Shown: positions 27,167-35,043, numbered from the stretch's first letter. The stretch: DNA of 64,000 nt from Paenibacillus sp. FSL H3-0469 (GCF_038051945.1 NZ_CP150302.1:7688001-7752000), one strand, 5' to 3'. Numbers and translations are program-made. Notes: generated by a model from the sequence alone, not told the origin.

Positions 27167-27212
27167 TATAAACCTCTATCGTTGATCAGTACATCAACAA
27201 TAGAGGTTTATA
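27167..27212. repeat. Long palindromic stem downstream of the anti-sigma gene
   Basis: TATAAACCTCTATCGTTGAT, a CAGTAC loop, then the inverted copy with one mismatch in 20. There is no following T-tract on the plus strand, so it is not a standard terminator; it could be a mobile-element end or an RNA stability hairpin. Confidence 0.6.
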
Positions 27213-27755
27213 ATGTTACCACTATACCCATGTTAGTCTCAGACTCCTTATCCTATCCTTTGTACTCAGCCGGGTAGAAATGGTCCGAGGCGGCAGTATA
27301 TTTGCCTATCCTGCACATTCATACTGCTCTAACTGATCCGCTTACCACGATAGGATTGGATGGTGTAGCCTGTGAGCTTTAAGAAGCTCATACCGTTTCG
27401 TGCAGGGACTCACTTAAGGCGGGAATGTCAGGATCAAAGATATAGTCTCAGTCACAAGGTGGAGCGCTGCTTAAGATTAGCTGCCGGAGATTCTGCCCTG
27501 GCTCACGTTCTTTCTGCAGTGTCTGTTTCCTTGAGCTGATATCTGAATTATACCGTCCGTACGGAGAATAGTAAAAAGCCGAAATTTTTAAATTTGCACT
27601 TCCTGTTTGGAAAAAGGTCTTGTAAGCGCTATTATTCTGCGATTTCCTTAGAATCTGCTGAATTCAAATCCCACTGCCTTTGCTGTATAATGAAAAGGAT
27701 GGTTTCAATGCTGCGTATACTCCGGCAGCTTTGCGTGGAGGGAAAGGATACGGAA
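27213..27755. other. 543-bp stretch without a recognisable gene
   Basis: No ORF with a ribosome binding site is seen. Small hairpins occur (for example GAGCTT-taag-AAGCTC near 27370-27390). Base composition is like the chromosome, not like the AT-rich block. A longer frame runs from 27594 into the next gene, but its first ~50 codons look non-coding. Possibly the decayed non-coding end of an insertion element; not identified. Confidence 0.4.
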
Positions 27756-28379
27756 ATGAGCTTGTATGGGGTGAAGCTTGAGGAACCCGGCAGCGGGCTG
27801 CTGAAGTCCTTTTTGGAGGATAATTATATATGTGCGGGCTATCCCGGCGTGGGTGATCTGGAGCATCATAGCAGAGAAGAGATTATCCGTAAACTGGTTG
27901 CTGCCAGCTATCACGGACAGGAGCTGGAGAGTGCAGCGAATACCCTGGATATCTTCGTCAATGCGATGCAGGATGGGGATTATGTGCTGATCGCCGATGA
28001 AGAGTGGGTATATCTTGGGGATCTTGGCGATTATTTCTATGATACCCGGCACAGCGGAACAGAGGACAGTACAGCACACCGGCGCGGTGTCACCTGGCTG
28101 AAGAGTCTGCCCCTCGCTGCGGTTCATCCGGCTGTAACAGAGCTGCTTGCCTCTGACAGCAGAATAACTGTCTATTCCGGAGTGCTGCCCGCAGCCCGTA
28201 TCGATCTGTGGCTGGGGAATCAGGCAGGGGATGGCGGGAGTGCCGCCGGGTCCTGTTCAGTTCAGGTGGATGAAGCTACAGTTGCGCAGGCGCTGGCTAT
28301 CCTGAAGGCGGCTCTGCACAGCACGGATGTAGAGCGGCAGGAGCGTGCGGCTGTGGCAATTTTGCAGTATGCCCGGTGA
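27756..28379 (+). CDS. Uncharacterised soluble protein
   Basis: 207 residues from the ATG at 27756 (AAAGGA upstream); the in-frame ATG at 27690 is an alternative. Distinctive segments are NYICAGYPGVGDLEHHSREEIIRKLV (residues ~24-50) and DYVLIADEEWVYLGDLGDYF, then HRRGVTWLKS. These recall the N-terminal domains found on Mrr-type restriction proteins and related nucleic-acid-sensing modules, but no nuclease domain is attached. The function is unknown. It is transcribed alone and is separated from the convergent nitroreductase by a bidirectional terminator. Confidence 0.65.
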   Translation: MSLYGVKLEEPGSGLLKSFLEDNYICAGYPGVGDLEHHSREEIIRKLVAASYHGQELESAANTLDIFVNAMQDGDYVLIADEEWVYLGDLGDYFYDTRHSGTEDSTAHRRGVTWLKSLPLAAVHPAVTELLASDSRITVYSGVLPAARIDLWLGNQAGDGGSAAGSCSVQVDEATVAQALAILKAALHSTDVERQERAAVAILQYAR

Positions 28380-28415
28380 GGATGGGGTTATGAATACGGA
28401 AGGATGATATAAATA

Positions 28416-28452
28416 AGGGTCTTTCGGTGTAGTAGCCGGAAGACCCTTTTTA
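28416..28452. terminator. Bidirectional terminator before the nitroreductase gene
   Basis: AGGGTCTTTCGG, an 8-base loop, CCGGAAGACCCT, then TTTTTATT. Confidence 0.85.
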
Positions 28453-29070
28453 TTAGATAAATTCAACAAACTCATTAACCGGCTTGCGGTAGCCGCGCGA
28501 TCTGATCTTGTGCTGGTTGTCCTTGCCGATCGTAATCAGCATTACTGGAACCATATGGTCGCCCAGACCGAGGGTAGCCTTCACAGCCTCCGGATCGAAG
28601 CCGATCATCGGGCAGGTATCCCAGCCCTTATCCTTGGCAATCAGCATGAACTGCATCGCCGACAGAGAAGCATTGCGGATCGCTTCATCCCGCTGGAACG
28701 CATCATTCCCGGTATATGCATCATTGATGGATTGAATGGTTTGCTCATAAGCATCTTCGCTCATTGCTCCCAGCAGCTTAAGCCCGCTATAGATTTCAGG
28801 AGCCTGCTGATAGGCATTCTTGTCACCCAGCACGACAATAACAGCAGAAGCAGTGTGGATCTTGTATTGGCCATACGCGTCCTTGCGGATGGCTTCCTTC
28901 ACGTTGTCATCGCTGATTACTTTGTAATGGGCGTGCTGAAGATTATAAGCTGAGGGAGCCAGACGGGCCAGGGAGAACATCTCTTCAAGCTCACTCTGCG
29001 GGATGGTAACACCTTCCACGAAATTATTAGCCGATCTGCGGGATTGCACCAATTCGGAAAAAGTACTCAT
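28453..29070 (-). CDS. Nitroreductase-family FMN oxidoreductase
   Basis: A 205-residue cytoplasmic flavoprotein of the NfsB/YodC type. The FMN-binding N-terminus is RRSANNF, followed by LAPSAYNLQHAHYKVI. A central SLSAMQFMLIAKDKGWDTCPMIGFDPEAV segment and a C-terminal PVMLITIGK are typical. It reduces quinones or nitro compounds with NAD(P)H; the natural substrate is unknown. GGAGG precedes the ATG. Its upstream region is shared divergently with the yjlC-ndh operon. Confidence 0.88.
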   Translation of the reverse strand: MSTFSELVQSRRSANNFVEGVTIPQSELEEMFSLARLAPSAYNLQHAHYKVISDDNVKEAIRKDAYGQYKIHTASAVIVVLGDKNAYQQAPEIYSGLKLLGAMSEDAYEQTIQSINDAYTGNDAFQRDEAIRNASLSAMQFMLIAKDKGWDTCPMIGFDPEAVKATLGLGDHMVPVMLITIGKDNQHKIRSRGYRKPVNEFVEFI

Positions 29071-29256
29071 AAATCATTACCTCCATCTAATTATGTATGC
29101 TGCTTAGTTAAAATTAATTGCTGATATTAATTAATAAACTTACAATAAGTTACTTGCTTAAGATATCACGACTATCCGTATACGTCAATGAGCAAAAACA
29201 TAATCATTTGTAAATTTAACCTGATTTAATGACTAAGTTGGATGAAATCGACGAGG

Positions 29257-29274
29257 AAGTGATAATAATCACAA
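29257..29274 (+). promoter_or_regulatory. Rex-like operator, site 1
   Basis: AAGTGATAATAATCACAA fits the Rex consensus TTGTGA-N6-TCACAA at 10 of 12 positions. It lies ~50 bases upstream of the yjlC-ndh promoter. An Fnr/Crp-type site (TGTGA-N6-TCACA) would look similar. Confidence 0.5.
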
Positions 29275-29298
29275 AAATAGGTTGAAAAGACAAAAAGA

Positions 29299-29331
29299 TT
29301 GTGACAATAATAACAAATAGAGTGTTATAAT
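29299..29331 (+). promoter_or_regulatory. yjlC-ndh promoter overlapped by Rex-like site 2
   Basis: TTGTGACAATAATAACAA (29299-29316) fits the Rex consensus at 11 of 12 positions and covers the -35 region of a promoter whose -10 is TATAAT at 29326-29331. A bound Rex dimer would block RNA polymerase when NADH is low. A further TCACA half-site follows at 29334. Confidence 0.6.
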
Positions 29332-29394
29332 AGTCACATAGTTTTACCTGGATGTCATTATGCAAGAATACGATTTGTAAAAGGAGACTTCGAT

Positions 29395-29832
29395 ATGTCA
29401 GAAACCCTTACCCAAAATCTTCCTGAACAAGAAATACCAGAAGCAGCCCTTCCCAAAGAGGATGTACTGAAAGAGCTCTTGAAGCCGGAGGTTCAGCAAT
29501 CTCTGATGGTACTGGTCGAGCAGCTGCCGCAGATCACACAAATGGTCAGTGTATTGTCCAAATCATTAGATTTTGTGCAGTCGGTGGCCACGGATGAAGT
29601 GCTTAAGAATGACACAGTCGGTGCGATCAAGGAAATGGCGGGTCCTGTGGTGGGCACAGCCAAGAATCTGGCGGCTACTGTCATTGAAGCGAAAGACCGC
29701 GCGGAAGCAAGCAGCGAAACCGTCAGCCTGTTCGGCATGATGAAGATGATCAAGGACCCGCAGGTGCAGAAGGCTCTCCGGTTTATGAATGCCTATCTGC
29801 AGGTCAGCGGTGAACGCCAATCGGGCAAATAA
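29395..29832 (+). CDS. yjlC: DUF1641 protein, YjlC-like
   Basis: A 145-residue soluble protein with GAATACG...AAAGGAGA upstream. DUF1641 features are the segment LVEQLPQITQMVSVLSKSLD and the C-terminal GMMKMIKDPQVQKALRFMNAYLQVSG. In Bacillus subtilis yjlC precedes ndh in one Rex-controlled operon; here too the NADH dehydrogenase gene follows after 31 bases. The molecular role is unknown; accessory function to Ndh is plausible. Confidence 0.85.
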   Translation: MSETLTQNLPEQEIPEAALPKEDVLKELLKPEVQQSLMVLVEQLPQITQMVSVLSKSLDFVQSVATDEVLKNDTVGAIKEMAGPVVGTAKNLAATVIEAKDRAEASSETVSLFGMMKMIKDPQVQKALRFMNAYLQVSGERQSGK

Positions 29833-29863
29833 GCCCGTAATACTTAATGATGGAGGAATAATC

Positions 29864-31042
29864 ATGTCAAAACATATAGTGATTCTAGGTGCAGGCTACG
29901 GCGGTCTGCTTAGTGCCTTAACCGTTCGTAAATATATGAGCAAAGCGGAAGCCAAAATTACGGTTGTCAATCAGTATCCGACACACCAGATTATTACGGA
30001 ATTGCACCGGCTTGCAGCGGGCAGTGCGTCTGAACAGGCGGTTGCCATGCCACTGGCGAAGCTGTTCGCCGGTAAGGATATTGATCTGAAAATCGCCAAG
30101 GTCAACTCGTTCTCCGCAGAGAACAAGCAGGTTATTCTCTCGGACGGCGTTATGCTGACTTATGATGCTCTCGTTGTCGGTCTCGGCAGCACCACCGCAT
30201 ACTTTGGTATTCCGGGACTTGAAGAGTACAGCATGGTGCTGAAATCAGCAGCAGATGCGCTGCGGATCCGCCGTCATATTGAAGACCGGATTCGTGACTA
30301 TTCCAAAACCCGCAACGCAGCAGATGCTACGATTCTGATCGGCGGCGGCGGACTGACCGGCGTAGAGCTGGTAGGCGAAATTGCTGACATTCTGCCTAAG
30401 CTGACGAAGCAATACGGAGTGAATCCTGCTGAGATCAAGCTTCTGCTCGTTGAGGCGGGTCCGAAGATTCTCCCCGTCCTGCCGGATCATCTGATTGAGC
30501 GCGCTACGGCCAGCCTGGAGAAGCGCGGGGTGCAGTTCCTGACGGGTCTTCCGGTTACGAAGGTGGTTGACAATACGATTGATCTGAAGGATGGCCAGCA
30601 GATTGTGGCGAACACCTTCGTCTGGACCGGCGGGGTACAGGGCAATCCGCTGGTTGGGGAATCCGGTCTTGAAGTCAACCGCGGCCGGGCCACGGTGAAT
30701 GAGTTCCTGCAGTCCACTTCACACCCTAATGTATTTGTAGCCGGAGACAGCGCTGTTGTCTTTGCACCGGATGGCCGTCCTTATCCGCCAACGGCACAGA
30801 TCGCCTGGCAGATGGGTGAGCTGATCGGCTACAATCTGTTCGCATATCTTAATGATAAACCGCAGGAAGCCTTCAGCCCGGTCAATTCCGGCACACTTGC
30901 CAGCCTCGGACGCAAAGACGGGGTAGCCATTGTCGGCGGTAACTCCACTCCGCTGAAGGGGCTGCCGGCTACACTGATGAAGGAAGCCAGCAATATCCGT
31001 TACTTGACTCATATCCATGGCTTGTTCAGCCTGGCCTATTAA
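29864..31042 (+). CDS. ndh: Type II NADH dehydrogenase
   Basis: A 392-residue peripheral membrane flavoenzyme that passes electrons from NADH to menaquinone without proton pumping. The N-terminal FAD-binding GxGxxG is ILGAGYGGLL; the second, NADH-binding Rossmann motif is LIGGGGLTGVELVGE near residue 155. A VFVAGDSAVV motif (C-terminal FAD contact) and an AQIAWQMGE quinone-site segment are present. The ATG at 29864 follows TGGAGG. It forms an operon with yjlC and ends in a terminator; Rex-like operators precede the operon. Confidence 0.93.
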   Translation: MSKHIVILGAGYGGLLSALTVRKYMSKAEAKITVVNQYPTHQIITELHRLAAGSASEQAVAMPLAKLFAGKDIDLKIAKVNSFSAENKQVILSDGVMLTYDALVVGLGSTTAYFGIPGLEEYSMVLKSAADALRIRRHIEDRIRDYSKTRNAADATILIGGGGLTGVELVGEIADILPKLTKQYGVNPAEIKLLLVEAGPKILPVLPDHLIERATASLEKRGVQFLTGLPVTKVVDNTIDLKDGQQIVANTFVWTGGVQGNPLVGESGLEVNRGRATVNEFLQSTSHPNVFVAGDSAVVFAPDGRPYPPTAQIAWQMGELIGYNLFAYLNDKPQEAFSPVNSGTLASLGRKDGVAIVGGNSTPLKGLPATLMKEASNIRYLTHIHGLFSLAY

Positions 31043-31056
31043 TCTTTGATCCTAAG

Positions 31057-31097
31057 ATCCCCCTCGGGCTGTCATATGGCAGTCTTAGGGGGTTTTC
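31057..31097 (+). terminator. Terminator after ndh
   Basis: CCCCCT ... AGGGGG stem with an inner CTG/CAG pair, then TTTT. Confidence 0.75.
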
Positions 31098-31207
31098 TAA
31101 TTTAAAATAGAAGGAATAATTTTCAATGAAAACGTGTCCGCAGGAAAGTCTATTTGCTATAATGATCATGTTTATATAACAGATGTTTTCATAGGAGGAT
31201 TTCAGGC

Positions 31208-31837
31208 ATGCCATTTCAAAAGAACGATATCATCCTGTTCCAGGGGGATAGTATCACGGATTGTGGACGCAATTACGCCGATGCCTCATCGCTGGGTGTA
31301 GGTTACGCGCTGATGGCCGGCGCCCGGCTTGGCCTTCAGTATGCAGAGAAGAATCTTACGTTCCTGAACCGCGGAATCAGCGGCAACCGGGCGGTAGACC
31401 TGCAGGAGCGCTGGGAGCGGGATTGTCTTGCGCTGAAGCCAACCTGGGTATCTATTTATATTGGAATAAATGATACCTGGCGCTGGTATGATTCGGGGCA
31501 GGAGACTACAGCAGCTGAATTCGAGTCGTCCTACCGTGATCTGATTGAACGGACCAAGCAGCATCTGGATGCCAAGCTGGTACTGGTGGAGCCGTTCGTA
31601 TTGCCGGTGCCGGAAGACCGCAAGGGCTGGCGTCAGGACCTGGACCCCAAAATCCATGTGGTCCGTGAGCTGGCCCGTGAATACGGAGCGGTGCTGGTGC
31701 CGCTGGACGGCCTGTTCGCAGCGGCATCCGTCAACGCTGAACCTGGCTACTGGGCGGCGGATGGCGTGCACCCTTCGCCTGCCGGACATGCCCTAATCGC
31801 CGATGCCTGGATGAAGGCTGTAGGTGCAATAAGGTAA
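31208..31837 (+). CDS. SGNH/GDSL-family hydrolase
   Basis: A 209-residue soluble esterase-like protein with all four SGNH blocks: GDSITD (nucleophile S15), GISGN (G59), GIND (N88) and DGVHPSPAGH (D185, H188). No signal peptide is present, so it acts in the cytoplasm, probably deacetylating or de-esterifying small carbohydrates as related bacterial enzymes do. ATAGGAGG precedes the ATG. It is a single-gene unit. Confidence 0.9.
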   Translation: MPFQKNDIILFQGDSITDCGRNYADASSLGVGYALMAGARLGLQYAEKNLTFLNRGISGNRAVDLQERWERDCLALKPTWVSIYIGINDTWRWYDSGQETTAAEFESSYRDLIERTKQHLDAKLVLVEPFVLPVPEDRKGWRQDLDPKIHVVRELAREYGAVLVPLDGLFAAASVNAEPGYWAADGVHPSPAGHALIADAWMKAVGAIR

Positions 31838-31933
31838 TAGGTACGTTCATTTCACTCTGCGTAACAAGGCTGTTATACTTGTAGGATACATACTCAAGGT
31901 GTAGCTTTGATAACGAGAGGAATGTGAGCAGGG

Positions 31934-32680
31934 ATGACGAGCGAGACGCTCCAGGATATGCAAGGACTGAAAGCGGCGGGTGCAGTGGTAGGCCACACCA
32001 TCGCGGAGATGAAAAAAAGTGTAGTTCCCGGAATGACGACTGCGGAGCTGGATGAAGTGGGGGCGAAGATTCTGAACCATTTTGGCGCAAAATCTGCTCC
32101 AAAGGTAACCTACAACTTCCCTGGAACGACCTGTATCAGTGTCAATGAAGAGGTGGCACATGGAATTCCGGGACAACGCGTCATTCAGGCCGGAGATCTG
32201 ATCAATATTGATGTCTCCGCCGAGCTGAACGGTTATTTTGGCGATGCCGGGGTATCGTTTCAACTGCCTCCTTATAATGAGAAACTGGTTCACCTCTGCC
32301 GGAGTACGGAAGAGACCATGATGAGCGTGATTAATCATCTCCGGGCGGGTATGAAGGTTAACGAGATCGGCCGGGTTATGGAGTCTGAAGCACGGAAGCG
32401 CGGCTATAAAGTCGTGCGTAACCTATGCAGCCATGGCATCGGCAAAGCGTTGCATGAGAAGCCGTTTGAGATTCTGCCCTTCTATAATCCGCGTGTTTCG
32501 ACGGTTCTGAAAGAAGGACAGGTGATTACCATCGAGCCGTTTCTGTCCACGGGAACTGATTTTGTAGAGCAGCAGGCGGATGGCTGGACACTCAGCGTCG
32601 CCGACAACAGCCGCGTGGCCCAGTTTGAGCACACCATTGTGGTCACCAAGGGCAAGCCGATTATTTTGACCAGTGCGTGA
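31934..32680 (+). CDS. map: Methionine aminopeptidase, type I
   Basis: A 248-residue enzyme removing N-terminal Met from nascent proteins. The five metal ligands are in place: D93, D104, H167, E201 and E232; H76 of the substrate pocket is also present. The zinc-binding N-terminal extension of some homologues is missing. It stands outside a ribosomal-protein cluster, so it is probably the secondary MAP (YflG-like) of the genome. GAGAGGAATG lies upstream. A GTAATG-tatg-CATTAC palindrome at 32707-32722 follows the gene. Confidence 0.92.
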   Translation: MTSETLQDMQGLKAAGAVVGHTIAEMKKSVVPGMTTAELDEVGAKILNHFGAKSAPKVTYNFPGTTCISVNEEVAHGIPGQRVIQAGDLINIDVSAELNGYFGDAGVSFQLPPYNEKLVHLCRSTEETMMSVINHLRAGMKVNEIGRVMESEARKRGYKVVRNLCSHGIGKALHEKPFEILPFYNPRVSTVLKEGQVITIEPFLSTGTDFVEQQADGWTLSVADNSRVAQFEHTIVVTKGKPIILTSA

Positions 32681-32800
32681 AGAGATTTAGGAATATTTAA
32701 CAGTTGTAATGTATGCATTACGCAAGAAACCCTCATACTAAAGATGATGTTATGATTTGGAATGCAAGAATATGTTTCCAGAATCGGAGGGTTATTTAAA

Positions 32801-33121
32801 GTGGATAATGTACCGCAAGTCAGTCATGCCTTTATGACATTTATGAAGGAAGCGCCGGAGCAGCAGAAAGCCCTTGGCGAAATTGTGAAGAAGCTGGATG
32901 CTGCAAGCAGCCTGGATGCCAAAACCGAGGAGATTGCTTATATTTCCGTACTCGCGGCGGTTAGGCTGGAGAGCGGGCTTCCCTTTCATGTCAAGCATGC
33001 CAAAGCGCTCGGCGCAACCCGTGACGAGATCATCAGCGCAGTGCTGCTGCCCCTTCCGGCGGTGGGCAATGTGGTGATTCAAGCCCTGCCGGTGGCATTG
33101 CAGGCTTATGACAGTGAATAG
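32801..33121 (+). CDS. Carboxymuconolactone decarboxylase (AhpD-like) family protein
   Basis: A 106-residue all-helical protein. The family core is EIAYISVLAAVRLESGLPFHVKHAKALGATRDEI. The CxxC redox pair of AhpD-type members is replaced by ESGLPF, so peroxidase-type disulfide chemistry is unlikely. The GTG at 32801 is chosen because CGGAGGG lies 9 bases upstream; the ATG at 32762 has no site. It ends just before the promoter of the Rrf2 gene. Confidence 0.82.
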   Translation: MDNVPQVSHAFMTFMKEAPEQQKALGEIVKKLDAASSLDAKTEEIAYISVLAAVRLESGLPFHVKHAKALGATRDEIISAVLLPLPAVGNVVIQALPVALQAYDSE

Positions 33122-33151
33122 TGTTCTGTTGTCTGCAAACTCCTCGCGGGA

Positions 33152-33187
33152 TTGACAATTGCTCGAAATGTAACTATTATAGTTGCA
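33152..33187 (+). promoter_or_regulatory. Promoter and palindromic operator of the Rrf2 gene
   Basis: TTGACA (33152-33157), a 17-base spacer, TATTAT (33175-33180): a near-consensus sigma-A promoter. TGTAACTATTATAGTTGCA (33169-33187), a near-perfect palindrome, covers the -10. The position fits autorepression by the adjacent Rrf2 protein. Confidence 0.75.
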
Positions 33188-33228
33188 TCTGGCGGAAGTT
33201 TTCCGGCCAGTGTGAAGGAGTGATTGTT

Positions 33229-33651
33229 ATGAACATTAGCACGCGGTTTGCGGTGGCTATTCATATTTTAACCTTAATTGACAGCAACAAAGACGGCAAA
33301 AGTACCTCCGAGTGGATCGCCGGCAGCGTGAATACCAACCCCGTAGTGATTCGCCGCCTTACGGGTATGTTGAATAAGGCAGGACTTGTGGAAGTTCGTC
33401 CCGGTGTAGCCGGAGCGAAGCTTGCCCGCAGTGCAGCTGATATTACGCTGCTGCAGATTTATAAGGCAGTGAATGCGGTGGAAGAGGACTCTCTGTTCTC
33501 TGTCCATGAGCATCCGAACCCGGAGTGTCCGGTGGGCAAGAACATTGCAGGAGCTATTGTTCCTGTGTTCTCTCTTGCACAGAAGGCGATGGAGAATGTG
33601 CTGCAGGAGGTCACCCTGGATCAGATCGTACATCAGATTCCTGTAGGGTAA
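33229..33651 (+). CDS. Rrf2-family transcriptional regulator (YwnA-like)
   Basis: A 140-residue winged-helix regulator: MNISTRFAVAIHILTLI opens the family fold, the recognition helix lies around NPVVIRRLTGMLNKAGLV, and the wing is RPGVAGAKLARS. Only one Cys (NPECPVG) is present, so an Fe-S cluster as in IscR or NsrR is unlikely; it is closer to YwnA-type members. The start at 33229 follows GAAGGAG. A palindrome overlapping its promoter suggests autoregulation. Its effector is unknown. Confidence 0.88.
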   Translation: MNISTRFAVAIHILTLIDSNKDGKSTSEWIAGSVNTNPVVIRRLTGMLNKAGLVEVRPGVAGAKLARSAADITLLQIYKAVNAVEEDSLFSVHEHPNPECPVGKNIAGAIVPVFSLAQKAMENVLQEVTLDQIVHQIPVG

Positions 33652-33708
33652 GCCAGGATTTGATGGAAGTGAATTTTAAGGAAACCTTCAGCCCCGCTTT
33701 ATGTTTTT

Positions 33709-33797
33709 TTAAGGTTCGGGGAGTATAGTGAAGTTCTCCACCCCCCAGTGGAACCATTTGTGGAAGACCCCGCCGTGCCTCGGCAGGGTTTTTCTTT
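33709..33797 (+). ncRNA. Candidate short transcript, unit 1
   Basis: A promoter-like block TTAAG-G-TTCG-GGG-AGTATAGT (33709-33729) is followed, without any ORF, by a terminator at 33767-33797 (ACCC-c-GCCG...CGGC-a-GGGT + T-tract). The predicted transcript would be ~60 bases. A near copy of the promoter block starts at 33856. Confidence 0.35.
33767..33797 (+). terminator. Terminator of unit 1
   Basis: ACCCCGCCG-tgcct-CGGCAGGGT followed by TTTTCTTTTT. It could also serve the Rrf2 gene. Confidence 0.8.
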
Positions 33798-33821
33798 TTG
33801 CTACTATATATATTCATGCAT

Positions 33822-33939
33822 TTTCATTAAACCTTTATGTGTTTTTCATCTGGCCTTAAGCTTCGCTCAGTATAGTAGACCCATGACCCCCTTACAATAG
33901 ACTTTGGCCCTGCCGGTTACCGGCGGGGCCACTTTTTTT
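33822..33939 (+). ncRNA. Candidate short transcript, unit 2
   Basis: A promoter-like block TTAAG-C-TTCG-CTC-AGTATAGT (33856-33876) is preceded by two TTTCAT motifs 22 bases apart (33822, 33844), a spacing typical of OmpR-type regulator sites. A terminator closes the unit at 33906-33939, ~30 bases after the expected +1. Between them only a five-codon frame (ATG...TAG) exists. Confidence 0.38.
33906..33939 (+). terminator. Terminator of unit 2
   Basis: GGCCC-t-GCCGG-tta-CCGGC-g-GGGCC followed by ACTTTTTTT. No gene lies between it and the previous terminator. Confidence 0.85.
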
Positions 33940-34039
33940 GACGCGTAGCTGTCCTGGCGTTAACTTTACACTGCGATTTCTATCGTTTAGACTGACACAT
34001 ATGTGACAGGATTACAGGAATATAAGGGGAGATCTCATA

Positions 34040-34588
34040 ATGATTCTATTTCAGAACGGGGACCTCAGTGTCCGCAGGCTGGAACAGCAAGATGCGCCGC
34101 TGCTCGTACGATGGCTCTCAGACCCGGAGGTGCTGGAATATTACGGGGGCCGTGACCTTCCGCATGATCAGGAGCTGGTGCAGACGACTTTTTATAATCA
34201 TGAGGAAGAGGAGATTCATCGGGCAATTGTGCAGTTCAAAGGCAGGGACATAGGCTATATCCAGTTCTATCCTGTCGGCAGGGAAGAGCTGATAGAGTAC
34301 GGTTACGCAGAGTATATGGGAAAAGTCTACGGTATGAATCAATTCATCGGTGAGCCGCAGAGCTGGAACCAAGGCATTGGTTCACTATTAGTAGGCGGGA
34401 TGGTGAAGCATCTGATTGAAGTGGAGCAGGCAGACCTGATTGTCATGGACCCGCAGTGCTGGAATCATAGGGCACTCAGAGTCTACGAGAAAAACGGATT
34501 TGTCCGCGGCAAGCTTTTACCGGAGCATGAACTGCATGAAGGAAAGTGGAGAGACTGTTGGCTCCTTACGTATAAGGCTGCGCATTAA
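34040..34588 (+). CDS. GNAT acetyltransferase, AAC(6')-like
   Basis: A 182-residue acetyltransferase. The acetyl-CoA loop is WNQGIGSLL (Q/RxxGxG/A type). The segments YGMNQFIGEPQSWNQGIG, DLIVMDPQCWNHRALRVYEK and LLPEHELHEGKWRDCWLLTY resemble aminoglycoside 6'-N-acetyltransferases such as the N-terminal domain of the bifunctional AAC(6')-APH(2'') enzyme. Whether it acetylates aminoglycosides is not shown; chromosomal relatives often have other substrates. GGGGAG precedes the ATG. Confidence 0.82.
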   Translation: MILFQNGDLSVRRLEQQDAPLLVRWLSDPEVLEYYGGRDLPHDQELVQTTFYNHEEEEIHRAIVQFKGRDIGYIQFYPVGREELIEYGYAEYMGKVYGMNQFIGEPQSWNQGIGSLLVGGMVKHLIEVEQADLIVMDPQCWNHRALRVYEKNGFVRGKLLPEHELHEGKWRDCWLLTYKAAH

Positions 34589-34617
34589 TCTAACATACAT
34601 ATAAGGAGATGCTGTTC

Positions 34618-35013
34618 ATGAAGAATCAATATACCGTCCTGGGAGCTGCTCTGATTCTGGGCCTGTGTCTGGTTGCCGGCAGCTTTGTGATCGGTGATCG
34701 GATTAGGGCGGGTTATGAGACGCAACTGCCGGCACCTGCCGGAGCGCAGACGGAGAGCCAAGCTGAGGATCATCCGTTAATGACACTTGCAGAGACTGCG
34801 CAGTTCCTGCGGCTGAGTGAAGATCAGGTGAAGAATATTATGAAGGCGGAAAATGCAATGTTGCGTAATGACGGACCCTTCGAGGGGACGAAGCTCCCTT
34901 ATCTCAGAATAGATAATGAGTTCCTGTTCAATAAGCAGCAGTTAACCGTCTGGATTCTGGCTGCTTCGCAGGAGCATAGGGTATACGCGGGGGCGAAGCT
35001 GGCCGGGAATTAA
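34618..35013 (+). CDS. Single-TM protein with an excisionase-like helix-turn-helix
   Basis: 131 residues: one N-terminal TM (about 8-27), a ~30-residue linker, then MTLAETAQFLRLSEDQVKNI with a basic/aromatic C-terminal part (LPYLRIDNEFLFNKQQLTVWI). This is the pattern of MerR/excisionase-type DNA-binding domains. The ATG at 34618 follows AAGGAG. By the positive-inside rule the C-terminus may be cytoplasmic (RIRAG after the TM). A membrane-tethered DNA-binding protein or a degenerate fold is possible. It lies between two unrelated genes. Confidence 0.65.
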   Translation: MKNQYTVLGAALILGLCLVAGSFVIGDRIRAGYETQLPAPAGAQTESQAEDHPLMTLAETAQFLRLSEDQVKNIMKAENAMLRNDGPFEGTKLPYLRIDNEFLFNKQQLTVWILAASQEHRVYAGAKLAGN

Positions 35014-35043
35014 GGATCGCTACAGAGTGGAGGGAAGGGCAGA

